From Methylobacterium mesophilicum (lineage in GTDB: Bacteria > Pseudomonadota > Alphaproteobacteria > Rhizobiales > Beijerinckiaceae): 64,000 nt of DNA. The first letter of the stretch is position 1. Each line of letters opens with the position of its first letter. Below the pieces are notes generated by a model, which had not been told where the DNA came from, did not search any database, and saw nothing but the letters and a program-made list of their open reading frames with translations. The position numbers and the translations under genes are program-made. The stretch lies in the NCBI RefSeq assembly GCF_022179445.1, contig NZ_BPQU01000025.1, positions 18,261-82,260 on the forward strand, given 5' to 3'. Of the stretch, positions 25,943-34,811 are shown in pieces.

Positions 25943-27220
25943 TTACTGAGCCAGCACCGGTGCCAGGTTCGCCTGCGGGGCCTTGGTGTAGGCGGCGCGC
26001 ATCGGCTTGAGGACGAACAGGGCCAGGAGCGCCGCCAGGATGTTGAGACCGGCCGCCACCAGGAACACCGTGTACCAGCTTCCGGTCATGGTCGTCAGCA
26101 CGCTGGTATAGGGCACGATCAGGGCCGCGGTGCCTTTGGCCGTGTAGAGCAGGCCGGCATTGGTCGCCGCGTATTTCGACCCGAAGGTGTCGCCGCAGGT
26201 CGCCGGGAACAGCGAGTAGATCTCACCCCAGGCGAAGAACACCAGGCCGGTGAGCAGCACGAAGGCGATCGGGTTCTCGCCGAACTGGCTCAGCGCGTAG
26301 ATGCCCAGGCCCTCGATGGCGAAGGCGATGAACATCGTGTTCTCGCGGCCGATATGGTCCGAGATCCAACCGAAGAACGGCCGTGTCACGCCGTTGAGCA
26401 CCCGGTCCAGCGTCGCCGCGAAGGTGAGCGCCGGCAGCGTGATCCCGAGCAGCGAGACCGGGACGTCGGCGATCTTGAAGTCCTTGGCGATCGGGCCGAG
26501 CTGCGCGGTGGCCATCAGGCCGCCGGCGGCCATCATGACGAACATCGCGTACATCACCCAGAAGATCGGGGTGCGCACCATCTCGCCCGGCTTGAAGTCG
26601 CGCTTGGACTGGCTGACCCGGGCGACGTCCGGGACCTGGCCCTTGGCCGGCGAGCGCAGGAACAGGGCGACCAGCATCACGATCAGGCCCTGGCCGATGC
26701 CGAAGTAGAAGAACGCGGCCTCGTAGCCCTGGGACTTGATCATCGCCTGGATCGGCACGACGGTCAGTGCCGACCCGGCGCCGAAACCCATCGCGGTGAT
26801 GCCCGCGGCGAGACCGCGACGGTCCGGGAACCACTTGAGCGAGTTGCCGACGCAGGTGCCGTAGACCGCCCCGGCGCCGGTGCCGCCGATCGCGGCCGCC
26901 ACGTAGAGCATCGTCAGCGTCTCGGCGTAGGAGTTCATCACCCAGGCGATGCCGCAGAGCAGGCCGCCGAACAGGGTGACGATCCGCGGACCGTACTTGT
27001 CCACGAACCAGCCTTCGATCGGGACCAGCCAGGTCTCGGTGACGACGAACAGCGTGAACGCGACCTGGATCGCGGCGCGATCCCAGCCGTGACGCTCCTG
27101 CATCGGGTTCACGAAGAAGGTCCAGCCGTACTGCATGTTGGCGATCATGCACATGCAGACGACGCCGAATGCGAGCTGCAGCCATCGGCCCGCCCCAACC
27201 GGTTTGCGAATCTCGGACAT
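25943..27220 (-). CDS. oxlT: Oxalate/formate antiporter (MFS, OxlT-like)
   Basis: The 425-residue MFS carrier has twelve predicted helices. It matches OxlT features: QYGWTFFVNPMQERHGW in TM1-loop, the inter-helix motif VDKYGPR, DRVLNGVTRPFFGWISDHIGRE in the TM8 region, and GLLYTAKGTAALIVP with Lys362, aligned with Lys355 of OxlT, which together with an arginine in TM8 binds the dianion. OxlT exchanges oxalate for formate across the inner membrane. It is divergent from the GntR gene and belongs functionally with frc. Confidence 0.9.
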   Translation of the reverse strand: MSEIRKPVGAGRWLQLAFGVVCMCMIANMQYGWTFFVNPMQERHGWDRAAIQVAFTLFVVTETWLVPIEGWFVDKYGPRIVTLFGGLLCGIAWVMNSYAETLTMLYVAAAIGGTGAGAVYGTCVGNSLKWFPDRRGLAAGITAMGFGAGSALTVVPIQAMIKSQGYEAAFFYFGIGQGLIVMLVALFLRSPAKGQVPDVARVSQSKRDFKPGEMVRTPIFWVMYAMFVMMAAGGLMATAQLGPIAKDFKIADVPVSLLGITLPALTFAATLDRVLNGVTRPFFGWISDHIGRENTMFIAFAIEGLGIYALSQFGENPIAFVLLTGLVFFAWGEIYSLFPATCGDTFGSKYAATNAGLLYTAKGTAALIVPYTSVLTTMTGSWYTVFLVAAGLNILAALLALFVLKPMRAAYTKAPQANLAPVLAQ

Positions 27221-27707
27221 ACGCTTCCCTCCTGGCTGGATTTATTATTCTGTATCTGATCCCGGCTGTGTTTATGCCCGGACACGGCCGCCCTTGTCAG
27301 AACAAAGCGAACGGCATGCTTTGAAAAATTCTTGACCGACAGACAAACGAAAACTCTGTCGGCATCGTCGCCAACCGTCGCACCCCGTCACCGAATACAT
27401 GCTGGTGTACGGTATGCCAGACGGATGGTGCTGGCGGCGGGAGATTCTGTCAATCGATCCTGCACAAAAATACACGAATATGCCGCTGGATTAACGTGGG
27501 GCTTCGTTCGTGCGGGACGAATTCGGAATTACCCTTCCGGATATTGCTCCGTGCTGGGGCGGAGGCCGGATCGCATACGGGACCAAGGGTCTGTGGGTCG
27601 GCTCGTAATTGACTAGGATCGGGAAAAGGTTTGGGTTAGTTCGTTTTACGAGCGCACGACAGAGAACACGTGCGAGACAATATGGGCATGGACCGGCTGG
27701 ACGAGGC
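27221..27707. other. Regulatory region between oxlT and gntR
   Basis: These 487 bases between divergent genes are visibly more AT-rich than the rest of the window (for example TTTATTATTCTGTATC near 27240) and contain no convincing gene. They should hold both promoters. One palindrome (27402-27420) is listed as a candidate operator. The low GC might mark imported or simply regulatory DNA. Confidence 0.5.
27402..27420. promoter_or_regulatory. Imperfect palindrome CTGG-N11-CCAG, candidate GntR operator
   Basis: CTGGTGTACGGTATGCCAG pairs at seven of nine positions around its centre. Its size and TGG...CCA ends resemble FadR-type GntR operators. It lies in the oxlT/gntR divergent region and partly resembles the TGGTATACAA site upstream of frc. 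Confidence 0.4.
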
Positions 27708-28400
27708 ATGTCGAACTCAGAACCGTTGAGCGTTAAACCGATCGTCGCCAGCTCCAGTCTACGGACCTTGGCTTATGAAGCGCTCAAGACTGCTATAACC
27801 AACATGGATATCTACGGGCGGCCCGATGAGGTGCGGCTCGATGAGCGGAAACTGTCGCAGGACCTCGGGGTCAGCCGAACGCCCGTGCGCGAGGCGCTCA
27901 CCGTGCTGGAGCAGGAGGGCTTCGTCCGGTCCGAGGCCCGTCGCGGCGTGTTCGTCATCAAGAAGAACAAGAGTGAGATCGTCGGCATGATCCACGCCTG
28001 GACGGCGCTGGAGAGCATGGCGGCCCGGCTCGCCTGCACCCGGGCCACCGACGCGCAGCTCCGTGCGCTGCGCGAGTCATTCCCGGAATTCTATGAAGGC
28101 CAGCCGTCCGAGCACATCGACGAGTATTCGGACGCCAACATCCGCTTCCATCAGCGGATCATCGCACTCGGACATTGCGAGCCGATCGCCGAACTCACCA
28201 GCAATCTGCTGATGCATGTGCGGGGGATTCGCAGCACCGCGCTGCGGCAGGGCGACCGCGCGCAGCATTCGATCCGCGAGCATGTGGCGATCATCGCCGC
28301 GCTGGAGGCTCGGAACGCCGACACGGCCGAGCGGCTCGTGCGCGAGCACGGTCTGGGGCTCGCTCAGCACGTCGATACCTACGGTGATTATCTGGACTGA
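27708..28400 (+). CDS. GntR-family (FCD) transcriptional regulator
   Basis: The 230-residue protein has an N-terminal winged helix (LRTLAYEALKTAI..., recognition helix QDLGVSRTPVREAL, wing FVRSEARRGVFVI) and a C-terminal FCD all-helical domain with probable metal ligands in DANIRFHQ, in the LMHVRG region and in REHVAIIAAL. FCD regulators sense small carboxylates. It diverges from oxlT and most likely controls the oxalate genes. I use the ATG at 27708, with GAGG four bases upstream; the frame opens at 27609 without a good site. Confidence 0.9.
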   Translation: MSNSEPLSVKPIVASSSLRTLAYEALKTAITNMDIYGRPDEVRLDERKLSQDLGVSRTPVREALTVLEQEGFVRSEARRGVFVIKKNKSEIVGMIHAWTALESMAARLACTRATDAQLRALRESFPEFYEGQPSEHIDEYSDANIRFHQRIIALGHCEPIAELTSNLLMHVRGIRSTALRQGDRAQHSIREHVAIIAALEARNADTAERLVREHGLGLAQHVDTYGDYLD

Positions 28401-28960
28401 GGATTCGCGACCGGGCGATGAAGCGCGGTCGAATGGTGTCCGCCGTCCATGAGGCTGCTTGACCGGTCATTCCCGTTTTCGCCCTCATCCCAAGGCGACG
28501 GAGTGAAGCGGAGGCCTCGAAGGGAACCGTCCAGCCTGCCGCGCGATCCCTGGCGGCCTCCTTCGAGGCTGCTGCGCAGCATCTCAGGATGAGGGGACAG
28601 GTTGGGGTCTCCGCCGGTAGAACGTTCATTCGACGGCGATCGTGCGGTCAGACAGGCTCTGAGCAGTCTCTTCGAGCATTGATTATCGAACGCGCGTTCT
28701 GGCAGGGCCGATTGCGTCGGATCACACAGCAATCCGATTGCAGTGCAACATACGCCTATTCAACCGGCCCAATTCGGTACCTCGCACGCGGAGCGGCCGA
28801 CGCCGCGATCGACGTTGAGCGGTGTCTTTCAGCGAGCGATCGCGTCATGCGCTCCTGACATAATTGGCATTCGGTATTTGGAATACCAGTTTGCGCTGCG
28901 ACATGGCATTTCATGCATCGCACCATCCAGTGTCCAGCCGAGCCGTACCGGAGCCGTCCG
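28401..28960. other. Intergenic region with a palindromic repeat
   Basis: After gntR come 560 bases with no convincing gene. A repeat-like inverted element occupies 28482-28596. Further on, GGTATT-TGG-AATACC at 28873-28887 is a short palindrome that could be an operator or promoter element for the small membrane protein gene. Overall GC is lower from 28640 on. Confidence 0.45.
28482..28596. repeat. Imperfect inverted repeat, probable dispersed intergenic element
   Basis: The ends CCCTCATCCCAAGGCGACGG and its partial complement (CTCAGGATGAGGGG) together with CCTCGAAGGGA/TCCTTCGAGG form a 115-base hairpin-like structure. The CCTCATCCTGAG...CCTCGAAGGAGG pattern recurs between genes in many Methylobacterium and Bradyrhizobium genomes. 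It could fold into a long RNA hairpin when transcribed. Confidence 0.6.
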
Positions 28961-29113
28961 ATGATCGCCAACTTCCTCGTCGTGTTCACCGCCTTCGCCG
29001 CCTGCCAGGCCCTCCTGGCCGTCAAGCTCGCGGACGTGCTGAGCCCGACTTCCGATGCCGGCAAGCCCGCCGCTCAGCAGACCCGCCAGGACGGCGCTGT
29101 CAGCCTCGCCTGA
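28961..29113 (+). CDS. Small membrane protein, 50 residues
   Basis: The product has one hydrophobic N-terminal segment (MIANFLVVFTAFAACQALLAVKLADVL) and a short polar tail. GGAG lies seven bases before the ATG at 28961, which decides this start over an upstream ATG. It precedes the HD-GYP gene but is separated by 114 bases. Function unknown; it could be a chance frame, but the RBS and hydrophobic segment argue for expression. Confidence 0.45.
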   Translation: MIANFLVVFTAFAACQALLAVKLADVLSPTSDAGKPAAQQTRQDGAVSLA

Positions 29114-29227
29114 ACACTGATTTTTCAGCGTCTACACGCCGGGAGACTGCGTAGGGTTAACACTTCGCTCAAAGGTTTCCGTTAGCGTCAACACATCGTT
29201 GACCATGCGGACCGGGGAGCAACCGCG

Positions 29228-30301
29228 TTGGCCCTCGGCATACAAGCGCAGACCACGAACAACCCGTTCGTGCTGTTGATTTCGGATCGCCCGACCGAAC
29301 GGGCGGCCCTGGAGCGCGCCATCGCGCTGGTCATGGATTGCCGGGCGGTCGCCGCTGGGTCGGCGATTCCGCCGGGGCGCCCGCACCTTATCATCCTGGA
29401 CCTGCATCCCGCACAGGCCGCGGCGCTCGAGCCGGCGCTGACCCATCGAGGCCGGCCGGTCCCACGCCTGGTCCTGGTCCGCGGCGAGCCGCTCAAGTCC
29501 GCGCCGCATCTTCGGCAACTGCCCGCCGCCGCACCGCGCCAGGTCGTGCTGGCCAACGTCTTCGCCATGATCGAGGCGGTGACGCGCTCGAGGGAAACCC
29601 GCATGCAGCGCCTCGTCGGCCGGGTCACGGATGCCACCGGGATCGTGGCCGAGCTGTTCGACAGTGCGGCGCTCGGGGCGGGCCTGCAGCGCGCCGATGT
29701 CGAGCGCGGGACCGAGCTGGTCCTGGCCGCCGTCTCGGAAGCCGGCATCACGGCCTGGCTCGCCGAAGTCTGGCGCCACGATGTCGGCGTCTACCAGCAC
29801 ACGCTCGGGGTCGCGGGTCACGCCGCCAGCTTCGGCGCGCAGATCGGCTTGAGCCGGATCGATCTCGCCCGCCTCGTGCGATCCGCCCTCCTCCACGACA
29901 TCGGCAAATCGCGGATCCCTTCGGAAATCCTGAACAAGCCGGGCCATCTCGATCCGGAAGAGTTACGGCTGATGCAGCGCCATCCCGTGATCGGCGCCGA
30001 CCTGCTGCGGGCACAGGGCGGCTTCGAGGACGAGGTGATCGACGTCGTCCTGCACCATCACGAACGGCTCGACGGCGCCGGCTACCCGGACAGGCTCTCC
30101 GGCCGGGCGATCTCCGATCTGGTGCGGATCGTGGCGATCTGCGACGTGTTCTCGGCGCTGACGGAGCGCCGCGCCTACCGGAAGCCGGCCAGCCCCGCCG
30201 AGGCGCTGGCGATCATGGTCGATGGGATTGGCCATCTGGATCCCGATCTCCTGCGCGTGTTCGCACCGGTCATGCTCGGGGGTGACGCACTCGCCGCCTG
30301 A
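29228..30301 (+). CDS. HD-GYP domain protein (probable cyclic-di-GMP phosphodiesterase)
   Basis: HD-GYP proteins hydrolyse cyclic-di-GMP. The 357-residue product has a degenerate receiver-like N-terminus (NPFVLLISDRPTERAAL, then LIILDLHP) without the full acidic pocket. The HD-GYP domain follows at about residues 185-345: LLHDIGKSRIP for the metal-binding HD, and HHERLDGAGYPDRL for the GYP loop. The start is TTG at 29228 with GGGGAG about eight bases upstream; no ATG fits. A CAP-domain lipoprotein gene follows on the same strand. Confidence 0.88.
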   Translation: MALGIQAQTTNNPFVLLISDRPTERAALERAIALVMDCRAVAAGSAIPPGRPHLIILDLHPAQAAALEPALTHRGRPVPRLVLVRGEPLKSAPHLRQLPAAAPRQVVLANVFAMIEAVTRSRETRMQRLVGRVTDATGIVAELFDSAALGAGLQRADVERGTELVLAAVSEAGITAWLAEVWRHDVGVYQHTLGVAGHAASFGAQIGLSRIDLARLVRSALLHDIGKSRIPSEILNKPGHLDPEELRLMQRHPVIGADLLRAQGGFEDEVIDVVLHHHERLDGAGYPDRLSGRAISDLVRIVAICDVFSALTERRAYRKPASPAEALAIMVDGIGHLDPDLLRVFAPVMLGGDALAA

Positions 30302-30418
30302 GGCCCGTGGCCTTGGTGACACGGTCGGCCTATTGCGCCTGCGGGCGCCTTCGAGCGCCGCGCTTTCGCCGCAACCGGTCCCGAGGGAGACGCATCCCTC
30401 CCGGAACCGCGATCGACC

Positions 30419-30913
30419 GTGTCCAAAGCTCTCCTTCCCCTCGCCGCGGCCCTGGCGCTGGCACTTGCTGGCTGCGGCGGCCTGTCCTTCACGCCCGAGC
30501 CCAGTGTCGAGAACGTGACCCATACCGCGATCCTCGATGAGGTCGCGGCGGCGGCCGCAATCTCGGCCTATCGGGTCCAGCACGGATTGAGCCCGGTCGT
30601 CGTCGATGGCGGCCTGGTGAAGGCGGCCGCGTTCCAGGCCGGCAACAACGCGCGCAACGGCCAGCTCAGCCACGATGTCGGCGGCAGCTTCACGTCGCGG
30701 ATGGCCTCGGCCGGCCTGGCGAAGTCCTACGCGGCGGAGAATCTCAGCGCCGGCTCGGAGACCTTCGAGCAGGTGCTGGCGCGCTGGAAAGCGAGTTCCG
30801 AGCATAACAAGAACATGCTGCTCCCCCAGATCCGCCGGATCGGCATCGCCCGGGTCGATGCGCCCAACACCCGCTACAAGCGGTTCTGGGCCCTGGTGAT
30901 GGCCGGAAGCTGA
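30419..30913 (+). CDS. CAP-domain lipoprotein
   Basis: The 164-residue protein starts at a GTG and has a lipoprotein signal (LAAALALALAGCGG, lipidated Cys near residue 19). The rest is a CAP/SCP domain: ISAYRVQHGLSPVVVD, NARNGQLSHDVGG, AAENLSAGS and HNKNMLLPQIRRIGIA, including the His residues usual in the CAP cavity. Bacterial CAP proteins are secreted or surface-attached; their activities are largely unknown. It lies 117 bases after the HD-GYP gene. Confidence 0.85.
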   Translation: MSKALLPLAAALALALAGCGGLSFTPEPSVENVTHTAILDEVAAAAAISAYRVQHGLSPVVVDGGLVKAAAFQAGNNARNGQLSHDVGGSFTSRMASAGLAKSYAAENLSAGSETFEQVLARWKASSEHNKNMLLPQIRRIGIARVDAPNTRYKRFWALVMAGS

Positions 30914-30969
30914 GCGTTCGGCGCACCGTCGATTTCCGGAAGCCGGCGGCCAACTTTCGGAACGATGCC

Positions 30970-32802
30970 TCAGGCGTCGGCCGGAGCCAGATCGACGATC
31001 CGCAGCTGCGCCCGCTCGGCACCGCGCCAGCGGTCGCAGGACAGGGTGCCGGCGACGTGCATCTCCTGGCCGATGCTCCGAAGCAGGGCTTGGCCGAGCG
31101 GCCGCTCGCCGGCCCGAAAGCAGATCGCGCCGACGGCCTGCCCGTCGCGGCTGCGCAGGCGCGCGCGGACATGCCCGGTGCCGACCACGGCGGCATCGAC
31201 CAGACGGTGACGGCCGAGCGCGAAGACCGGCTCCGGCGCGCCCTGCCCGAACGGACCGGCGCGCTGGAGCAGCCGCACGGTCTCGGCGGTTGCGCCGCCG
31301 GCGCTCAACCCGCCGTCGATCAGCAGGGCGTCGGCGGCCCGTGAGACGGCGACGCTGGCGCCGAGCAACGCGGCGAGATGGGTCTCGAAGCGCGGGATGT
31401 CGTCGGCCCGCAGGGTGACGCCCGCCGCCATGGCGTGGCCGCCGCCCTTGCTCGCCAGCCCGGCCTCGACGCAGGCCCGGACGGCCAGGCCGAGATCGGC
31501 CCCGGGGATCGAGCGCCCGGAACCGGTGGCGCTGCCGTCGGGCCTGATCGCGAACGCGAAGGCCGGCCGGTTGAAGCGCTCCTTCAGCCGCGCCGCGATC
31601 AGCCCGACGATGCCCGGATGCCATGCGGCGTCCCCGGTCACCAGGACGGCGCGTGCCGGATCGAGGGTCAGGGCGCGGTCCATCTCGGCTTCCGCCTCCG
31701 CCACCGCATGGGCCTCGATGGCCTGACGCTCGCGGTTGAGACGGTCGAGGTCCGCGGCGATGCGGGCGGCCTCGGCGGGATCCGCGGTGGTGAGCAGGCG
31801 CGCCCCCAGCGCCGAATCCCCAATTCGGCCGCCGGCATTGATCCGCGGCCCGAGCACGAAGCCGAGATGCCACGCTTCCGGGGGCTCGCTGAGCGAGGCG
31901 GCGTCGAGCAGAGCGGCCAGGCCGGTCCGGCCCCGGTGGCGCATCACCGTCAGCCCCTGGGTCACGAAGGCGCGGTTCAGGCCCACCAGCGGCACGACGT
32001 CGGCGACGGTCGCCAGCGCCACGAGGTCGAGGGCATCGGTGAGCGCCGGCTCGGGGCGATGTGGCCCGAAGAAGCCGTCCCGGCGCAGGGCACGGTTCAG
32101 GGCGGCGAGGGTCAGGAACACCACACCGGCGGCGCAGAGATGGCCGAGCCCGGAGAGGTCGTCGAGGCGGTTCGGGTTCACCACGGCCCGGGCCGGGGGC
32201 AGCACCTCGGCCGCCGCGTGATGGTCCAGGACGATCACGTCGAGGCCAAGCTTCTCGGCCTCCTCCAGCGGGCCGTGGCCGCTGGTGCCGCAATCGACGC
32301 AGACCAGTAGCGTCGCCCCCTCGGCTGCGAGCGCGGTGATCGCTGCGACGTTGGGTCCGTAGCCCTCGGTGATCCGGTCGGGAATGTGGATTGGGGCCCG
32401 GAGGCCGAGCTGGCGCAGGTAGCCGGCGAGCATCGCGGCGCTGGCCGCGCCGTCGACGTCGTAATCGCCGAACACGGCGACGATCTCCCCGCGCCGGATC
32501 GCGCGGACCAGCCGCCGCACGGCCACATCCATGTCGAGAAGCGTATCCGGATCCGGCATCAGGTCGCGCAGGCGCGGCGCCAGATGCCGGGCGGCCTCGT
32601 CCGGGGCCACCTGCCGACCGGCCAGGACCCGGGCCAGCAGCTCCGGCAGGCCGTGGGCCTGGACCATCTTGGCGATCTGGTTCTGCACCGCCGGGCCGGC
32701 ACAGCGCTCCTGCCAGCGCCGTCCGGTCACGGATGCTGAGACGCCCAGGAACGGCGGCGGTTCGGTGATCGGCGAGGCGGTGGCGGCGGACACGGGTTGC
32801 AC
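30970..32802 (-). CDS. recJ: Single-stranded-DNA-specific exonuclease RecJ
   Basis: RecJ degrades single-stranded DNA 5' to 3' in recombination and mismatch repair. The 610-residue product has the DHH-family motifs: VFGDYDVDGAASAAML near residue 95, VCVDCGTSG, VLDHH (the DHH motif), the later GRIGDSALGARLL, and the DHHA1 signature SKGGGHAMAAGVTL. Length is within the family. It converges with the CAP-lipoprotein gene. Confidence 0.96.
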   Translation of the reverse strand: MQPVSAATASPITEPPPFLGVSASVTGRRWQERCAGPAVQNQIAKMVQAHGLPELLARVLAGRQVAPDEAARHLAPRLRDLMPDPDTLLDMDVAVRRLVRAIRRGEIVAVFGDYDVDGAASAAMLAGYLRQLGLRAPIHIPDRITEGYGPNVAAITALAAEGATLLVCVDCGTSGHGPLEEAEKLGLDVIVLDHHAAAEVLPPARAVVNPNRLDDLSGLGHLCAAGVVFLTLAALNRALRRDGFFGPHRPEPALTDALDLVALATVADVVPLVGLNRAFVTQGLTVMRHRGRTGLAALLDAASLSEPPEAWHLGFVLGPRINAGGRIGDSALGARLLTTADPAEAARIAADLDRLNRERQAIEAHAVAEAEAEMDRALTLDPARAVLVTGDAAWHPGIVGLIAARLKERFNRPAFAFAIRPDGSATGSGRSIPGADLGLAVRACVEAGLASKGGGHAMAAGVTLRADDIPRFETHLAALLGASVAVSRAADALLIDGGLSAGGATAETVRLLQRAGPFGQGAPEPVFALGRHRLVDAAVVGTGHVRARLRSRDGQAVGAICFRAGERPLGQALLRSIGQEMHVAGTLSCDRWRGAERAQLRIVDLAPADA

Positions 32803-32929
32803 CCTACACCGTGTGGGCCCCGGGCGCGCGGGCGCGACAGCAACAGCGGCCGCGCTCGACCGTGAGCCGGCACGACAAAGGGGCGCGCATCGCTGCCCGC
32901 CCCTCGCCGAAACCGAACCCCAGGGTGTC

Positions 32930-34327
32930 TCAGAACGCCTTGAGGATGTTGTCGACCACCTTCTTGGCGTCGCCGAACAGCATCATGGTGTTGTCGCGGA
33001 AGAACACCTCGTTCTCGACACCGGCATAGCCCGAGCCCATGCCGCGCTTGATGAACAGCACCGTCTTGGCCCGCTCCACGTCCAGGATGGGCATGCCGTA
33101 GATCGGCGAGGCTTTGTCGGTCTTCGCGGCCGGGTTGGTGACGTCGTTGGCGCCGATCACGAAGGCCACGTCGGCCTGCGGGAACTCGCCGTTGATGTCC
33201 TCCAGCTCGAACACCTCGTCGTAGGGCACGTTCGCCTCCGCGAGCAGCACGTTCATGTGGCCCGGCATGCGGCCCGCGACCGGGTGGATGGCGTACTTCA
33301 CGTCGACGCCCTCCTTCTTCAGCATGTCGGCCATCTCGCGCAGGGAGTGCTGCGCCTGCGCGACCGCCATGCCGTAGCCCGGGACGATGATCACCCGCTC
33401 GGCGTTCTTCATGATGTAGGCCGCGTCGTCGGCCGAGCCCTGCTTGACCGGGCGCGTCTCGACCTGACCCGGGCCGGCGGCCGCCGTATCGCCGCCGAAG
33501 CCGCCCAGGATGACCGAGATGAACGACCGGTTCATCGCGTGGCACATGATGTACGACAGGATCGCGCCCGAGGAGCCGACCAGCGAGCCGGTGATGATCA
33601 GAGCGAGGTTGCCGAGGGTGAAGCCGATGCCGGCCGCCGCCCAACCCGAGTACGAATTGAGCATCGACACGACGACGGGCATGTCGGCGCCGCCGATCGG
33701 GATGATGAGCAGGCCGCCCAGGGCGAAGGACAGCAGCACGATCAGCCAGAACACTGCCTTGCTCTCGTTGCCGATGAACAGGGCGATCAGCACCACCAGC
33801 GCCACCGCGATGCCGATGTTGATCAGGTGCCGCTGGGGCAGCATGATCGGCTTGCCGGACATCCGCCCGTCGAGCTTGGCGAAGGCGATGACCGAGCCGG
33901 TGAAGGTGATCGCACCGATCGCGGCGCCCAGCGCCATCTCGAACAGCGACTGCTTGTGGATGTGGCCGTTCTCGAGGATGCCCACCGCCTGCGGCGCGTA
34001 GAGGGTCGCCGCGGCGCCAGCCACGGCAGCCAAGCCGACCAGCGAGTGGAACGCGGCCACGAGTTGCGGCATCGCCGTCATCGGGACGCGCTTGGCGATG
34101 ACCGCGCCCGCGCCGCCGCCGATGCCGATGCCGAGGATCACGAGGATCCAGGCGCCGAAGCCGGCCGGCGGATGGCCGATCAGCGTGGTCAGCACGGCGA
34201 GCGCCATGCCGATCATGCCGTAGAGGTTACCCTGCCGCGACGTGGTCGGGTGCGAGAGCCCCCGCAACGCCATGATGAACAGGACGCCGGCGACGATGTA
34301 GAGAAGGGCGGAGACGTTCTGGGACAT
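32930..34327 (-). CDS. pntB: NAD(P) transhydrogenase subunit beta
   Basis: PntB forms part of the membrane channel and the NADP(H)-binding domain III of proton-translocating transhydrogenase, which couples hydride transfer from NADH to NADP+ to proton entry. The 465-residue protein has about eight membrane helices, then domain III from about residue 290, with VIIVPGYGMAVAQAQH, FVIGANDVTNPAAK and VLFIKRGMGSGYAGV motifs. It is the last gene of pntA1-pntA2-pntB, the split arrangement found in Rhodospirillum and other alphaproteobacteria. Confidence 0.96.
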   Translation of the reverse strand: MSQNVSALLYIVAGVLFIMALRGLSHPTTSRQGNLYGMIGMALAVLTTLIGHPPAGFGAWILVILGIGIGGGAGAVIAKRVPMTAMPQLVAAFHSLVGLAAVAGAAATLYAPQAVGILENGHIHKQSLFEMALGAAIGAITFTGSVIAFAKLDGRMSGKPIMLPQRHLINIGIAVALVVLIALFIGNESKAVFWLIVLLSFALGGLLIIPIGGADMPVVVSMLNSYSGWAAAGIGFTLGNLALIITGSLVGSSGAILSYIMCHAMNRSFISVILGGFGGDTAAAGPGQVETRPVKQGSADDAAYIMKNAERVIIVPGYGMAVAQAQHSLREMADMLKKEGVDVKYAIHPVAGRMPGHMNVLLAEANVPYDEVFELEDINGEFPQADVAFVIGANDVTNPAAKTDKASPIYGMPILDVERAKTVLFIKRGMGSGYAGVENEVFFRDNTMMLFGDAKKVVDNILKAF

Positions 34328-34331
34328 CGTC

Positions 34332-34787
34332 TCAGGCCTTCTTCTTGTACATGCCGAGCATGCGCTGGGTCACGAGGAAGCCACCGAAGATATTCACGCT
34401 GGCCAGCACGATGCCGATGAAGCCGAATGCGCGGGCCCAGCCGGTGCCCTTCTCCAGAAGCGGCACGCCGGCCGCCAGGAGTGCGCCGACGATGATCACC
34501 GACGAGATCGCGTTGGTGACCGACATCAGCGGGGTGTGCAGCGCGGGGGTCACGGACCAGACGACGTAGTAGCCGACGAAGATCGCCAGCACGAAGATGG
34601 CGAACTGGAAGATGAAGGGATCGACGGCCCCGCCGGTGGCGGCGCTGATCCCATGGCCCATCCCGGCCGCGATGGCCTGGGCCTGGTCGGCCGCGTTGCG
34701 GGCGACATCGGCGGCTGCGCGCGCCGCGTCGGCCAGGACGCGGGTCTGATCAGCGGCCTGATCGGGAGGGACGACAAGGTTTGCCAT
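34332..34787 (-). CDS. pntA2: NAD(P) transhydrogenase subunit alpha part 2 (membrane part)
   Basis: The 151-residue product supplies the alpha-subunit membrane helices: FIFQFAIFVLAIFVGYYVVWSVTPALHTPLMSVTNAIS (read across residues 58-95) is the hallmark, followed by two more helices. A long Ala-rich N-terminal leader precedes it. It lies four bases before pntB on the same strand, so translation is probably coupled. Confidence 0.93.
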   Translation of the reverse strand: MANLVVPPDQAADQTRVLADAARAAADVARNAADQAQAIAAGMGHGISAATGGAVDPFIFQFAIFVLAIFVGYYVVWSVTPALHTPLMSVTNAISSVIIVGALLAAGVPLLEKGTGWARAFGFIGIVLASVNIFGGFLVTQRMLGMYKKKA

Positions 34788-34811
34788 ACTGCTTCTCCTC
34801 GCGATCGGTCT

